Assembly: GCA_025980665.1 (NCBI GenBank)
Contig: JAICXC010000055.1
Location: 1 to 33,314 of the forward strand
DNA from: Bryobacteraceae bacterium
GTDB taxonomy: Bacteria; Acidobacteriota; Terriglobia; Bryobacterales; Bryobacteraceae
Direction: 5' to 3'
Length of the DNA: 33,314 nt
Shown here: positions 24,515 to 33,314 of the stretch, piece after piece
Layout of the letters: the number at the start of each line of letters is the position of its first letter
How positions within the stretch are numbered: the first letter of the stretch is position 1
Notes under the pieces: model-generated
Told to the model about the DNA's origin: nothing
What the model saw: only the letters and a program-made list of their open reading frames with translations
The model's database searches: none
Position numbers and translations under genes: made by a program

Positions 24515-26265
24515 GCCAACACCTTGAGAACCACAACGGTTTGATCGTCGAAGATCGGAACGGCTCCTCGAAATACATCCACCGCCGCAATAATGGCGTC
24601 GGCGATATTCTGGGGAGGCTCAGTTCCACGTTTTTTCAAAATGCGCATGATGCGCTCGCGTCCAAACTCTTCGCCCTTTTCGTTGGGCTGCTCGTCCACC
24701 CCGTCGGAGTAAAACACCAGAGCGTCGCCCGGTTCCGTGGTCAGATCCACTTCATCGTATTCGCGATCGTCAAGCAATCCGATCGGTACCCCCTCGATCT
24801 TAGTCTCAATCACTTGGCTGTTGCGGAGCAGCAGCGGCGGGGCTGCCCCAGCATTGGAAAGCACAAATTTGCGCAGGGCCGGCTGCCACAATGCGACCAG
24901 CAGTGTCGCGTACTGGGCCTCCACTTTGCGCTCCAGCAGGGTTTCATTCAACTTCTGAATCAGCTCAGCCGGATTACGCCGACGGGCGAGCGTCCGGAGC
25001 AAGCCCGAAATCAGCGCTCCATACAGAGCCGCCGCAGCGCCTTTACCGCTCACATCTCCGAAGGCGATGACGCAAGCGCCGTCCTCGGTATGATCGAAGA
25101 ATCCAAACACGTCGCCGGAGATCTCGCGAGCTGGGCGGGAGCGAATGCCCGTCGCCAATCCCTGCATTTCAGGATCCTCGCGCGGCAACAGAATGCGTTG
25201 GACCTGGCGAGCCGCCTTGAGATCCTGGTCCATGCGCTGCTCGCGTTGGGCCACTTCTTCGTACAGCCGCGCGTTCTCGACGGAGCTCGCGATCTGCTGG
25301 GCCAGCAGAGACAGCGTGCGCTGATGATCCTCGGTAAAGAACCCGATTCGCTCACTCTCGACATCGAGGACCCCCACCACCCGGTCTTGTACGACCAGTG
25401 GAACCGCAAGTTCCGATCGGATGCCGGGGTGCGAGGCGATATACCGCGCATCGGCGCCTGTGTCGAGTACGCGCACGGGCTCATGCGATTCCACCGCAGC
25501 GCCGGTGATACCTTTCCCCAAGGGGATGTTGTCGATTTTCACCCGTTGGTCGTAGCGAACGCTGAAACGGTTGCGAAGGATGCTGCGTTCATTGTCCACC
25601 AAAAACACGCTGAAAGCATCGTACGGGATCAATGCGCGCGTAGCGCTGGCGATCTTGGTCAAAAGCTGGTCCAGGTCTAGAATCGCGCTGAACTCGCGGG
25701 CAAGATGTGCCAGGGTCCGCAGCGTGCGATTCTGACGATCCACACGGCGGTACAGCCTAGCGTTTTCGATAGAAGAAGCCACGCGCGAGCCAATCAGGCT
25801 GAGCATGGACCGGTCCTGTTCGCCATAGGCCTTTACGCGAGTCGACTGGACGTCGAGCACGCCCACCAGCTTACCTCGCGCGGTCATCGGCACGGCCAAC
25901 TCGCTGCGAACGGCGTCCAGGGCGTTCAGATATCTGGGGTCCTGCGTGACGTCTTCAACCAGCACCGCCTCGCGGCGCGCGGCGGCGATTCCCACGATAC
26001 CCTCACCGAGGGGAATCGACAGGCTGCGCACAACTTCTTCGCGGTGCCCGATGGCGTGCCGGATCGTAAGCGCGTGCGTACGCTCGCTATACAGCAGGAT
26101 CGCGAACACATCGTAGGGCACCACTTCCTTCACGATGGACGCGAGGGTGGCAAGTTGCTCAGCGAGGTCGAGCGTCTCAGAGCTGACGCGCGACACTTCG
26201 AGCAGGAAATCGAGCAGCTCAGCGCGCTCGCGGAAACGAAGGGCCGAACGGCGCGGCGTAGTCAA
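24511..26265 (-). CDS. GAF-GAF-PP2C (SpoIIE/RsbU-like) serine phosphatase
   Basis: The 584-aa protein contains two GAF domains (about residues 15-172 and 185-336), a helical linker (336-362, '[21 protein letters not shown]') and a PP2C/SpoIIE phosphatase domain (365-583). Metal-binding motifs are SGDV (D385), GDVSGKG (D404), FYSDGVDE and FDDQTVV. Enzymes of this type dephosphorylate anti-sigma-antagonist (STAS) proteins in response to a signal read by the GAF domains. No STAS or RsbW gene is near. The start is TTG at 26263-26265, overlapping the deoC stop as TTGA, with GAGG just upstream. Placing it between deoC and lysA is unusual. Confidence 0.92.
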   Translation of the reverse strand: MTTPRRSALRFRERAELLDFLLEVSRVSSETLDLAEQLATLASIVKEVVPYDVFAILLYSERTHALTIRHAIGHREEVVRSLSIPLGEGIVGIAAARREAVLVEDVTQDPRYLNALDAVRSELAVPMTARGKLVGVLDVQSTRVKAYGEQDRSMLSLIGSRVASSIENARLYRRVDRQNRTLRTLAHLAREFSAILDLDQLLTKIASATRALIPYDAFSVFLVDNERSILRNRFSVRYDQRVKIDNIPLGKGITGAAVESHEPVRVLDTGADARYIASHPGIRSELAVPLVVQDRVVGVLDVESERIGFFTEDHQRTLSLLAQQIASSVENARLYEEVAQREQRMDQDLKAARQVQRILLPREDPEMQGLATGIRSRPAREISGDVFGFFDHTEDGACVIAFGDVSGKGAAAALYGALISGLLRTLARRRNPAELIQKLNETLLERKVEAQYATLLVALWQPALRKFVLSNAGAAPPLLLRNSQVIETKIEGVPIGLLDDREYDEVDLTTEPGDALVFYSDGVDEQPNEKGEEFGRERIMRILKKRGTEPPQNIADAIIAAVDVFRGAVPIFDDQTVVVLKVLA

Positions 26266-26963
26266 GAAGCGCCTCTTCGCGCCGCCTGCGCGGCTTCCAG
26301 AATCTGGACGCCAGAGCTGGTACCAATACGATTCGCGCCCGCGGCTCGCATGGCTTCGAGATCTTCAAGCGTACGGACCCCGCCGGACGCCTTCACGCCC
26401 ATGTCGGGTCCGACGACTCGGCGCATCAGCGCGACATCGTGCACGGTGGCCCCGTGTGTGGAGAATCCGGTGGAGGTCTTGACGAAATCGGCCTCCACCT
26501 GCTTACTGATGCTGCAACCAGCGATCTTCTGATCATCGCTGAGCAAGGCCGTTTCGAGGATCACTTTGACCAGAGCTTCGCGTGCGTGAGCGGCAGCCAC
26601 CACGGCCGCAATTTCGGCTTGGACTGCCTGGAGATTGCCCGCGCACAACTCCCCTATATTCAAAACCATGTCGACTTCCCGCGCCCCGGCCGCGATGACA
26701 GCTTCCGTCTCGGCTGCTTTGATCCCAGGCGTGTTGGCTCCCAGGGGGAATCCCGCAACCGCGGCCACCTGCACGGAAGACCCCGCCAGTTCAGACGCCG
26801 CGAGAGCCACCCAATAGGGATTCACGCACACGGTGGCGAATCCGTACTGGCGAGCTTCCTGGCAGAGCCGACGGATATCAGCACCGGTCGCCTGCGGCTT
26901 GAGCAGCGTGTGTTCGATGAGTGCGGCGATCTCGCGGACGGATGCCTCTAACGTAGCGGGCAT
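26262..26963 (-). CDS. deoC: Deoxyribose-phosphate aldolase DeoC
   Basis: The 233-aa product has the DERA active site: D98 (EVDMVLNIG), Schiff-base K162 ([10 protein letters not shown]) and K191 (GVKASGGVR). It splits 2-deoxyribose-5-phosphate to glyceraldehyde-3-phosphate and acetaldehyde in nucleoside breakdown. It is the first gene of a minus-strand operon with the PP2C phosphatase and lysA and stands 40 bases from the divergent argD start. No other deo gene is present. Confidence 0.97.
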   Translation of the reverse strand: MPATLEASVREIAALIEHTLLKPQATGADIRRLCQEARQYGFATVCVNPYWVALAASELAGSSVQVAAVAGFPLGANTPGIKAAETEAVIAAGAREVDMVLNIGELCAGNLQAVQAEIAAVVAAAHAREALVKVILETALLSDDQKIAGCSISKQVEADFVKTSTGFSTHGATVHDVALMRRVVGPDMGVKASGGVRTLEDLEAMRAAGANRIGTSSGVQILEAAQAARRGAS

Positions 26964-27003
26964 TCTTTATGATATCGTGCAAGCCCGCTATGATGAAAAG
27001 ACC

Positions 27004-28224
27004 ATGGAAACCGCCGTAGCCACGCCCGCCGCATCGGTAATTGATCTAGAAGCGAAGTACTTATTCCAAAACTACGCCCGCTACCCGCTGGTGCTGCATC
27101 GCGGCAAGGGATGCTACGTCTACGATACTTCCGGCAAACGGTACCTGGATCTGATCGCCGGTATCGGAGTGAACGCTCTCGGTCATGCCCACCCTCGCCT
27201 GATGAAAGTGATCCGGGAGCAGGCTGGGCGGATGCTGCACAGCTCGAATCTGTACTATCACGAGTATCAAGGACCGCTGGCGGAGCGCATCGCCAAGGTC
27301 ACCGGCCTCGATCGTGTGTTCTTCTGTAACTCGGGGACGGAAGCGATGGAGGGCGCCCTCAAGATCATCCGCGCACACGGTAAGAAGATCAGCCCTCACA
27401 AGTTCGAGACCGTGGCGCTGTTCGATTCCTTCCACGGCCGCACATTTGGCGCGCTCTCCATCACTGGCCAAGAGAAGTACCGCACCGACTTTGAGCCGAT
27501 GCTGCCCGGCGCCCGATTCGTGCATCGTAACGATATTGGCGAGCTGCAACAGGTGGTGGGCGAGAACACTGCCGGTATCGTGATCGAAATCGTGCAGGGC
27601 GAAGGTGGGATCAATCCTCTCACCGATGAATATATCCGCGCGGCTCGGGACTTGGCGGATCGTCACAACGCGTTGCTCGTATTCGACGAGATCCAGTGCG
27701 GCGTGGGGCGGCCTGGAGCGTATTTCTCATATCAGTTGCTCGACCCGATCGTGATGCCTGACATCACCACGGCTGCCAAGCCGTTAGCATGCGGGATTCC
27801 GCTGGGTTTTGTGGCGGCTACGGAGCGCGCAGCCAATGCCATCGGCAAGGGCCAGCACGGTACCACGTTTGGTGGCGGCCCGCTGGCGTGCCGCATTGCG
27901 CTCGAGTTCTTCGACATTCTGGATGAGCTGTTGCCCAACATCATCCACGTCGGCGGGTACTTCCGGATGCAGCTGATGGAACTCGCCAAGAAGTTTTCCT
28001 TCATCCAGGAGGTTCGCGGCTACGGCCTGATGATCGGAGTCGAGATCGACTTCGCGGGCAAACAGATCGTCCTGGATGCGATGGAACAAGGGCTGCTGAT
28101 CAATTGCACGCACGACAAGGTGCTGCGCTTCCTGCCGCCTTATATTCTTACGGAGCAAGATGTAGATCGCGCGACCACCGTGCTGAAACGGGTGTTCAAG
28201 AAGGCCAAGCCGCCGGAAGCCTGA
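27004..28224 (+). CDS. argD: Acetylornithine aminotransferase (class III PLP)
   Basis: The ATG at 27004 gives 406 residues; an upstream open extension overlaps deoC and is not used. Class III aminotransferase marks are SGTEAMEGALK (110-120), FDEIQCGVGRPG (D228, PLP pyridine contact) and PLP lysine K259 in ITTAAKPLACGIPLG. The opening 'LHRGKGCYVYDTSGKRYLDLIAGIGVNALGHAHP' and length fit ArgD, which moves the amino group from N-acetylornithine to 2-oxoglutarate in arginine synthesis, and may also serve lysine synthesis (succinyl-DAP). A 4-aminobutyrate aminotransferase is a less likely alternative. It ends directly against the facing manC stop, with no gap. Confidence 0.85.
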   Translation: METAVATPAASVIDLEAKYLFQNYARYPLVLHRGKGCYVYDTSGKRYLDLIAGIGVNALGHAHPRLMKVIREQAGRMLHSSNLYYHEYQGPLAERIAKVTGLDRVFFCNSGTEAMEGALKIIRAHGKKISPHKFETVALFDSFHGRTFGALSITGQEKYRTDFEPMLPGARFVHRNDIGELQQVVGENTAGIVIEIVQGEGGINPLTDEYIRAARDLADRHNALLVFDEIQCGVGRPGAYFSYQLLDPIVMPDITTAAKPLACGIPLGFVAATERAANAIGKGQHGTTFGGGPLACRIALEFFDILDELLPNIIHVGGYFRMQLMELAKKFSFIQEVRGYGLMIGVEIDFAGKQIVLDAMEQGLLINCTHDKVLRFLPPYILTEQDVDRATTVLKRVFKKAKPPEA

Positions 28225-29298
28225 TTAGAGCAAATGGTGGTGGCCGGCTTCTTCGAGAAGCTTCACCAGATCGCCGACTTGCTGGGCGCGGCCGCGGTCA
28301 GCGATGAGCAGCGCGTCAGGCGTATCGACCACAATCAGGTCGTTCACGCCTAGGAGCGCTACCAGCTTTTTCTCGGCATCGACGTAGTTTCCGGTACTCT
28401 CCTCGATCATCGTGTGTGTGCGCAAGGCATTACCTGACCGATCGCGCGCATGGAGTTCGTAGACCGCGTTCCAGCTGCCTACGTCGTTCCAGGCGATATC
28501 GCCGGCCGCCAAGCCAACCACGTTGGCTGAGTGTTCGAGCACCGCGTAATCGATCGAGATATTCTCGGTCTTAGGAAACGCTTCTCCGAGGCTCCGCGCA
28601 AATTGTCGCGATCCGAAACGCGGAAGACTGGCCAGCAGGCTTGCGGTCTTCGGCAGGTGCTGGCGCAAGGCGTCCAACAGCACGGAGGTCTTCCAGAAGA
28701 ACATTCCGGCGTTCCAATAGAAGTTACCGGCCTTGAGAAAACGCGTGGCAGTCGCCGTATCCGGCTTTTCGCGGAAACGCTTCACTGGCAGCGATTCCGA
28801 TCCACCGGGCTGGACGCCCTTTGGAAACTCGATATAGCCGTAACCGGTCTCGGGCCATCGAGGCTGGATCCCCAAAACCACGATCTTTCCGGCGCGCGCG
28901 GCTTTCAGGGCTGCCTTGATCAGGCGGACGTACTGGCTAGGCTTGCCGATCACATGATCGGCCGGAAACACGCCCATAATCGACTCGGGATCGAGCCCGT
29001 GCATAATATGGGCGGCCAAGCCTATTGCCGGCGCCGTATTACGCTGAGCAGGTTCCGCCAGAATCTGGCGCTTGGGCACCTCCGGGAGTTGGCGGACGAT
29101 CTCGTCGCGCAGGTGGCCGTTGGTTAAGACCCAGATTCGATCGGGTGGCAGAACGGGCCGCAGGCGGTCGACGGTCTGTTGGATCAGGGAGCGGTCTCCG
29201 AAAAGCCGGAGAACCTGTTTCGCACTGGCCCGGCGGCTCTTCGGCCAGAATCGGGTACCCCGGCCTCCGGCCAGAATCAGACCGTATACATGTTCCAT
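28225..29298 (-). CDS. manC: Mannose-1-phosphate guanylyltransferase
   Basis: The 357-aa product opens with the nucleotidyltransferase signature LILAGGRGTRFWPKSRRASAKQ (residues 7-28), followed by AEPAQRNTAPAIGLAA, FPADHVIG and ETGYGYIEFPKG. It makes GDP-mannose from mannose-1-phosphate and GTP, a precursor of surface polysaccharides and glycolipids. It has the length of the single-function enzyme and lacks the C-terminal phosphomannose isomerase cupin. It follows two signal peptidase genes with three bases between. The symbol is by function; naming varies. Confidence 0.9.
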   Translation of the reverse strand: MEHVYGLILAGGRGTRFWPKSRRASAKQVLRLFGDRSLIQQTVDRLRPVLPPDRIWVLTNGHLRDEIVRQLPEVPKRQILAEPAQRNTAPAIGLAAHIMHGLDPESIMGVFPADHVIGKPSQYVRLIKAALKAARAGKIVVLGIQPRWPETGYGYIEFPKGVQPGGSESLPVKRFREKPDTATATRFLKAGNFYWNAGMFFWKTSVLLDALRQHLPKTASLLASLPRFGSRQFARSLGEAFPKTENISIDYAVLEHSANVVGLAAGDIAWNDVGSWNAVYELHARDRSGNALRTHTMIEESTGNYVDAEKKLVALLGVNDLIVVDTPDALLIADRGRAQQVGDLVKLLEEAGHHHLL

Positions 29299-29301
29299 GA
29301 G

Positions 29302-30039
29302 CTACTGAACAGGATATCCGCGAACCAGCTTCAGCTCCCGATTCCAGCGAGTCTTGAAGAAGAAGTTCTTGGCCAGATCGATGAAGTGATCGGAACTGTA
29401 GCCGACCAGGTCGGCCGTGGGTGCGTCGTAGGACCAGAAGATCAGCAAGGGCTTGCCGATGATGTTCTCACGCGGGACAAAGCCCCAATAACGGCTGTCG
29501 AGCGAGTTATCGCGGTTGTCCCCCATAGCGAAATAGCTGTCCGGCGGGACCACCACTTCGCCATTCTGCACGTGTTCGGCGAGCATCTTCAGGGCGCGAT
29601 CGACCACGGGGCCGTCTGGCTCCGTCGGAAAATTGTCGCGATACGGATCGGGGTTGTTAAAAATGTGCTGCGCGTACGGCTCGTTCAGCAGGGGTTTGCC
29701 GTTTAAATAGACCACCTTGTTCACAAGGTGGAGGTGATCCCCGGGAACGCCCATCACGCGCTTCACATAATTCTGCGAAATGTCCATGGGGTACCGGAAC
29801 ACGATAACGTCGCCGCGTTTCGGCTCCGTGTAAGGCAGCAGATAGCGCGAGATCGAGCCCGGCGGAGCGTATGAAAGCTTGTCCACCAAGAGGTGATCTC
29901 CCACCATCACGGTGGCGTCCATAGAGGGCGTCGGTACGATGAAGGCCTGCACCAGTGTCGTGGTACCGAACAACAGGATCAGGATGTTGAGACTCCACTC
30001 ATGGATGAAGTTCCGTACGGAGTCTGCGTATCTGTTCAT
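29302..30039 (-). CDS. lepB: Signal peptidase I, second copy
   Basis: The 245-aa protein has one N-terminal membrane helix (about 16-34), the catalytic Ser39 in PTPSMDAT and the catalytic Lys93 in NYVKRVMGVPGD, plus the family box GDNRDNSLDSRYWGFVPRENIIG. It cleaves signal peptides of exported proteins at the outer face of the inner membrane. It starts two bases after the upstream lepB paralogue, from which it clearly arose by duplication; the catalytic boxes are nearly the same, but it lacks the other's 55-residue cytoplasmic N-terminal extension. Both active sites are intact. Confidence 0.95.
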   Translation of the reverse strand: MNRYADSVRNFIHEWSLNILILLFGTTTLVQAFIVPTPSMDATVMVGDHLLVDKLSYAPPGSISRYLLPYTEPKRGDVIVFRYPMDISQNYVKRVMGVPGDHLHLVNKVVYLNGKPLLNEPYAQHIFNNPDPYRDNFPTEPDGPVVDRALKMLAEHVQNGEVVVPPDSYFAMGDNRDNSLDSRYWGFVPRENIIGKPLLIFWSYDAPTADLVGYSSDHFIDLAKNFFFKTRWNRELKLVRGYPVQ

Positions 30040-30041
30040 GT

Positions 30042-30929
30042 CTATTTAATTTGATAGCCGTGGATCAGCATGAAGCTCCGACGCCAGCGGGTCTTGGTGA
30101 AGAAATTCTGCGCGAGGTCGACAATGTGGTCCACGCTGATCGACGAAGTGTTGAGTTGGTCGGTAGGCGCGTCGTAGGACCAGTAAATGACCAGCGGCTT
30201 GCCGATGATGTTTTCGCGTGGAACGAATCCCCAGTAGCGGCTGTCGAGCGAGGAATCACGATTGTCGCCCATGGCAAAGTAGGAATTCGGCGGGACCACT
30301 ACGTCTCCGTTAACGACGTGATTCAGGAGCATATCGGTGGCGCGGCGATCCACGGAAACATTCGGCTCTCCGGGGAAATTATCGCGGTAAGAATCGATGT
30401 AATCCGACTTGTGATAGCTGTACGGCTCGTCCAGGCGAACGCCGTTTAGGTATACCTGTTTGTTGATGACGCGGATACGGTCGCCGGGAACTCCGATGCA
30501 GCGCTTAACGAAAGTCTGACTGATGTCGACCGGATAGCGGAAGACGATGATGTCACCGCGCTTCACATCCGTGTAGGGCAGAAGATATTTGCTTACCGGG
30601 CCATAGGGAGCGAAGGCCAACTTATCCACCAGCAGGTGATCGCCGATCAGCAGCGTGTCTTCCATGGAACCCGTCGGAATTACATACGCTTGTACCAGCG
30701 TAGTCGTGAGGAACAGCAGCAGCAGGATGGTGATGGTCCACTCAGCGATGGTGCTGCGAGGTCGGTCATGCTGCGTGTCGTCCGGGGGAACGACCGGGAC
30801 AGCATCTACAGGGATCGCGGCTCCGTTGAGCGTGGGAAATTCGGTGACGGGTCCAGCGGGCTGGGGGACCTCGGAAACGGTACCCGAACTCAGGGGTAGG
30901 GAGGGGTCCGTGGGATCTTGGGGGGTCAC
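30042..30929 (-). CDS. lepB: Signal peptidase I, first copy with N-terminal extension
   Basis: The 295-aa protein begins at GTG (30927-30929), the only start that retains the extension; an internal start would lose the membrane helix. Residues 1-60 are Pro/Asp-rich and probably cytoplasmic. A membrane helix spans about 64-83, with catalytic Ser88 in PTGSMEDT and Lys142 in TFVKRCIGVPGD, and the box GDNRDSSLDSRYWGFVPRENIIG. It is the first gene of a three-gene operon with a second lepB and manC. Acidobacteria often have more than one signal peptidase; the pair may differ in substrate choice. Confidence 0.95.
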   Translation of the reverse strand: MTPQDPTDPSLPLSSGTVSEVPQPAGPVTEFPTLNGAAIPVDAVPVVPPDDTQHDRPRSTIAEWTITILLLLFLTTTLVQAYVIPTGSMEDTLLIGDHLLVDKLAFAPYGPVSKYLLPYTDVKRGDIIVFRYPVDISQTFVKRCIGVPGDRIRVINKQVYLNGVRLDEPYSYHKSDYIDSYRDNFPGEPNVSVDRRATDMLLNHVVNGDVVVPPNSYFAMGDNRDSSLDSRYWGFVPRENIIGKPLVIYWSYDAPTDQLNTSSISVDHIVDLAQNFFTKTRWRRSFMLIHGYQIK

Positions 30930-31106
30930 TACTTCTATCTTAGCGGATCGAAAAACGCGGCGACGAAACGATCCCAGGAACTCCTTGAATCCAAAGGGGC
31001 TGGATTTTCAGATGCGAATTTGTTTCGCTAAGGATCGCACAGGAATCGGGTCACAGCGGATGCGTGTACAATGACTCCGCAGGGAAAGCCAAAACAGAGG
31101 TTCCGG

Positions 31107-31385
31107 ATGAGACTCAGACTTCCCGTTGTCATCGCTATTTTCCTAGCCGCGGCTCCTATCTGGGCACATCACATAGTGATCCATCTTGATGTGGCCGATA
31201 CGGACGGAAAAGTGGCTACGTGGCTGGTGAATACCCTTCCTTCCAGCACGGCGCTACGGCGGGGCTCTTCGAAGAATTCCTTCGCGGTAGGGACCGAGAT
31301 CTCCGTGGAAGGTTTTCAGGCCCCGGACGGATCGAATCACGTCAACGGCACGAACATCACGGGTGTCTATGCGCTGGCATGCTGA
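31107..31385 (+). CDS. Shortened DUF6152-like exported protein
   Basis: The ATG at 31107 has AGAGG upstream and gives 92 residues; an earlier in-frame ATG at 31071 would bury the signal peptide. Residues 1-20 form a signal peptide ending IWA, then HH, as in DUF6152 proteins. The chain then reads HLDVADTDGKVATWLVNT...LRRGSSKNSFAVGTEISVEGFQAPDGSN, matching the family's second half. The usual first strand region (about 30 residues between 'AHH' and the 'NPH..hhhDV' segment) seems to be missing. DUF6152 has no known function. The last 19 bases overlap the facing phosphotransferase gene. Confidence 0.62.
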   Translation: MRLRLPVVIAIFLAAAPIWAHHIVIHLDVADTDGKVATWLVNTLPSSTALRRGSSKNSFAVGTEISVEGFQAPDGSNHVNGTNITGVYALAC

Positions 31386-32368
31386 TCGGCGACGATTCGT
31401 AGTGCGTCCTCAAATCGTGCAGTCCGCATATTCTGCGATGCCTGGTTCATATGAACTCTTGCGTACTGCAGCTTGGCTTCATTCGTGGCCAGACTAACTG
31501 CTCCCGCCCAAATGCCGTTATGCAAGTCCCGGAAAGCCGGGGCCTTCACATTCGGGTCAATCGGCTTGCCTCCAGCGCCGAACAGCATGAAGACGATGGC
31601 GTAGAAAACATGCATGGTCTGACGCATAAGATAAAACCGCGCCAGCCTGTATTCACCTGCCGCTTCTCCGAAATACGCTCGAAGATAAGCGTTTTCCTCG
31701 GCGTCATTCGTGACAACAAAATTCGCTACCATCGCGAGATCGTGGTAGCGGTCGTTCAGGAAAGCGGCTTCCCAGTCCACCAGCCACACGCGGTCTCCAT
31801 CGAAAAGGATGTTTTCGGGCTTCAAATCGTTGTGGGACGGCACCATGTCCGAATCACGCGGATAAACGTTGGTTACGCGCGCGTACCGTTCGAAGAGTTC
31901 CTCGGTTTCACTCTCCGGCAAGATCTTTGCGTCCTGGAATCTTCGAATGAACATATCCGGGCTGATGATATTCACGGGTTTCAGGAATGGTGGCAGCGCG
32001 TGCAACCGCTGAAGCGTAAGGGGTAACCCGGCAAGAGCCGCGGTTCGTGGAAACGGTCGGGCGTCCACAAAATCCGTGATCGAAACCCGATCTTCGGTGT
32101 TGGTATACCAGACTCGGGGCGCAATTCCAGCCTCCGCCGCCAGATTCATATTGGCAAAATGGCGCGTTTGATCCCCTCGGCCGGGGCCGGTGGCCGCGCC
32201 CGTATCCATGACGACGCGCAGCAGGTATGGACATCCTCGCACGACGATGCGAAAGACATGGGCCGGCGAAAGCCCCGCGGTCAGCATACGAATGTCTTCG
32301 AACTCGGTCGTACCAAACGCTTCCCGCAGCCCCCGAGCCACGGCATCCTTTTTCGCTTCCGGAATCAT
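31367..32368 (-). CDS. Aminoglycoside phosphotransferase / choline kinase-like protein
   Basis: The 333-aa protein has the kinase-like fold of the APH/ChoK family: catalytic loop SHNDLKPENILF (H179, D181, N186) and the metal-binding VDWEAAFLNDRYHDLA (D198). A perfect AAGGTGA precedes the ATG. Family members phosphorylate aminoglycosides, choline, sugars or other small hydroxyl compounds; the LicA/choline kinase side fits the 'LVDWEAA..NDRYHDLA' phrase best. Resistance should not be assumed. The C-terminal region is helical. It is convergent with the DUF6152-like gene and divergent from the next gene. Confidence 0.82.
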   Translation of the reverse strand: MIPEAKKDAVARGLREAFGTTEFEDIRMLTAGLSPAHVFRIVVRGCPYLLRVVMDTGAATGPGRGDQTRHFANMNLAAEAGIAPRVWYTNTEDRVSITDFVDARPFPRTAALAGLPLTLQRLHALPPFLKPVNIISPDMFIRRFQDAKILPESETEELFERYARVTNVYPRDSDMVPSHNDLKPENILFDGDRVWLVDWEAAFLNDRYHDLAMVANFVVTNDAEENAYLRAYFGEAAGEYRLARFYLMRQTMHVFYAIVFMLFGAGGKPIDPNVKAPAFRDLHNGIWAGAVSLATNEAKLQYARVHMNQASQNMRTARFEDALRIVADQHASA

Positions 32369-32480
32369 GAGGTCACCTTGCGATGATGGCTTCGCCTGAA
32401 AGGCGGGTTGCGACTTCGACAGAATACGGATCTCCTTACGATTATCCCTTCAGCGAGCTGCCGGGCGGTAGAATACCAGC

Positions 32481-33314
32481 ATGCTACGTCTGACCCTCTT
32501 AAGTGTTCTTGCGCTTGGCAGCGCTTATGGTGCGGTGTGCGATCGCCCCTGTTTGAAGACCACGCTGGATCAGTATCTGACCGCCGTCGTGCAGCACAAA
32601 CCTGCGTCAGCGCCTCTTTCCGTCGGGTTCCGGCAAACGGAAAACGCGATGGTGCGAAAAGTGGGCACAGGGCTGTGGGAGAGCACGAAGGGTCTGGGTA
32701 AGCTCCAGCTTCGATTTTTCGATCCCGAAGGCGGGCAGGCCGGCTATTTCGGAACGCTGGAAGAGATGAACGGGCCCGCCATCGTCACCCTGCGTTTGAA
32801 GGTTGAAGATCGCAAAATCACCGAGGCCGAATGGGTGCTGGCGCGTAAGGGCGATCCTGGGCTCGGACCGCTCGGAGGTGGTCAGGCAAATGCCGCCTAC
32901 AACGACGCGGACTACCTGCTGGCACACGCACCAGGCGAGCGAATAGCGCCGAAGGCCGGTCGAGTGTCTCGCATGGACCTGATCGCGATCACCAACAGCT
33001 ACTGGGACGGCCTGACGGCTCACGATGGGAAGCTCATTCTTGCGCACCCCGGATGCAAGCGTCTGGAGAATGGGACGCTGACCACGCAGCGGTCACTTCC
33101 GACGGGCGGCGAGAGCGACTGCACCTCGGAAGGCGCCATGGCCAACATTTTTGCGGTGACCGCGCGCCGCTTCCCCATCGTCGATGAAGAAGCTGGAGTG
33201 GTGCTAAGCCTGGTGCTGTTCGAGCGCAAGCCGGGGGTCGCCATGCGGCGCAATCTCCTGGCGGAATGGTTCTTCATTGAGCAGGGAAAGATTGGGTCGA
33301 TCTACGCGTCTATG
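32481..33314 (+). CDS. Exported SnoaL-like/DUF8021-like protein (partial)
   Basis: The frame opens at the ATG at 32481 and continues to the window edge (278 codons), so the C-terminus is missing. The product has a signal peptide (about 1-17, ending SAYGA), then CDRPCLKTTLDQYLTAVVQHKP and 'TENAMVRKVGTGLWEST', typical of DUF8021/SnoaL-like cone folds. A second similar half seems to begin near residue 160 (RMDLIAITNSYWDGLTAHDG... HPGCKRLENGTLTTQ). Proteins of this kind are exported and of unknown role. The family call rests on motif memory only. Confidence 0.7.
   Translation, partial: MLRLTLLSVLALGSAYGAVCDRPCLKTTLDQYLTAVVQHKPASAPLSVGFRQTENAMVRKVGTGLWESTKGLGKLQLRFFDPEGGQAGYFGTLEEMNGPAIVTLRLKVEDRKITEAEWVLARKGDPGLGPLGGGQANAAYNDADYLLAHAPGERIAPKAGRVSRMDLIAITNSYWDGLTAHDGKLILAHPGCKRLENGTLTTQRSLPTGGESDCTSEGAMANIFAVTARRFPIVDEEAGVVLSLVLFERKPGVAMRRNLLAEWFFIEQGKIGSIYASM

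Noticed and set aside
24340..25680. Long open frame (about 446 codons) on the plus strand opposite the PP2C and lysA genes
   Set aside because: It is antisense to two well-recognised genes, its product has no domain pattern, and long antisense frames are expected in GC-rich coding DNA.
26964..27003. Divergent promoter between deoC and argD
   Set aside because: A TATGAT at 26989-26994 is seen, but no matching upstream element at the right spacing.
31367..32368. Aminoglycoside resistance gene
   Set aside because: Only the general kinase motifs of the family are visible; relatives often act on choline or sugars.

Overview
The window is a gene-dense, GC-rich bacterial chromosome segment (about 60% GC by eye) that most resembles an Acidobacteriota genome, probably the Bryobacterales/Solibacter side. 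The pointers are an HTH-membrane-beta-propeller protein, isoquinoline-oxidoreductase-like Tat enzymes, a multihaem cytochrome beside a dihaem peroxidase, LiaF/DUF4097-type membrane proteins, and a housekeeping set of diderm type. This placement is inference. I see no rRNA, tRNA, CRISPR array, insertion sequence, integrase or phage gene, and no gene-free stretch longer than about 300 bases. Both ends cut through genes.

Layout. 1-3085 (minus): a five-gene, overlapping operon of ECF sigma factor, zinc anti-sigma factor, two small LiaI/LiaF-like membrane proteins and a DUF4097-type protein cut by the left edge; it looks like an envelope-sensing module. 3247-6515 (plus): a flippase-like/LPG-synthase-TM membrane protein overlapping nrdR, then the primary sigma factor rpoD with its own promoter. 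6606-10746: a membrane-anchored HTH/beta-propeller protein coupled by ATGA to a dihaem peroxidase, facing an octahaem cytochrome c; the last two share a palindromic CTAG stop. 10830-11021: a small charged protein. 11018-17865 (minus): two tandem CsgG-like exported proteins, an exported hypothetical protein, mutS and anmK, read in that order from a good promoter near 17980.

18088-19080 (plus) encodes an exported protein that I read as three fused Rid/YjgF-like repeats without the usual catalytic arginine. 19201-22044 holds a two-subunit molybdenum hydroxylase (IorA/IorB-like, Tat-exported) with its own promoter and a strong intrinsic terminator. 22104-23252 is a shortened, probably decayed GH97 glycosidase. 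23258-26963 (minus) is an overlapping deoC / GAF-GAF-PP2C phosphatase / lysA operon, divergent from argD (27004-28224). 28225-30929 (minus) holds two tandem signal peptidases I and a mannose-1-phosphate guanylyltransferase. The right end carries a shortened DUF6152-like exported protein, an APH/choline-kinase-like phosphotransferase and an exported SnoaL-like/DUF8021-like protein cut by the edge.

The most unusual items are the triple Rid-like exported protein, the tandem CsgG pair, the HTH-membrane-propeller gene coupled to a peroxidase, a hairpin that covers the mutS start codon, and two genes (GH97 and DUF6152-like) that appear to have lost internal segments. I see no clear defence or mobile system.
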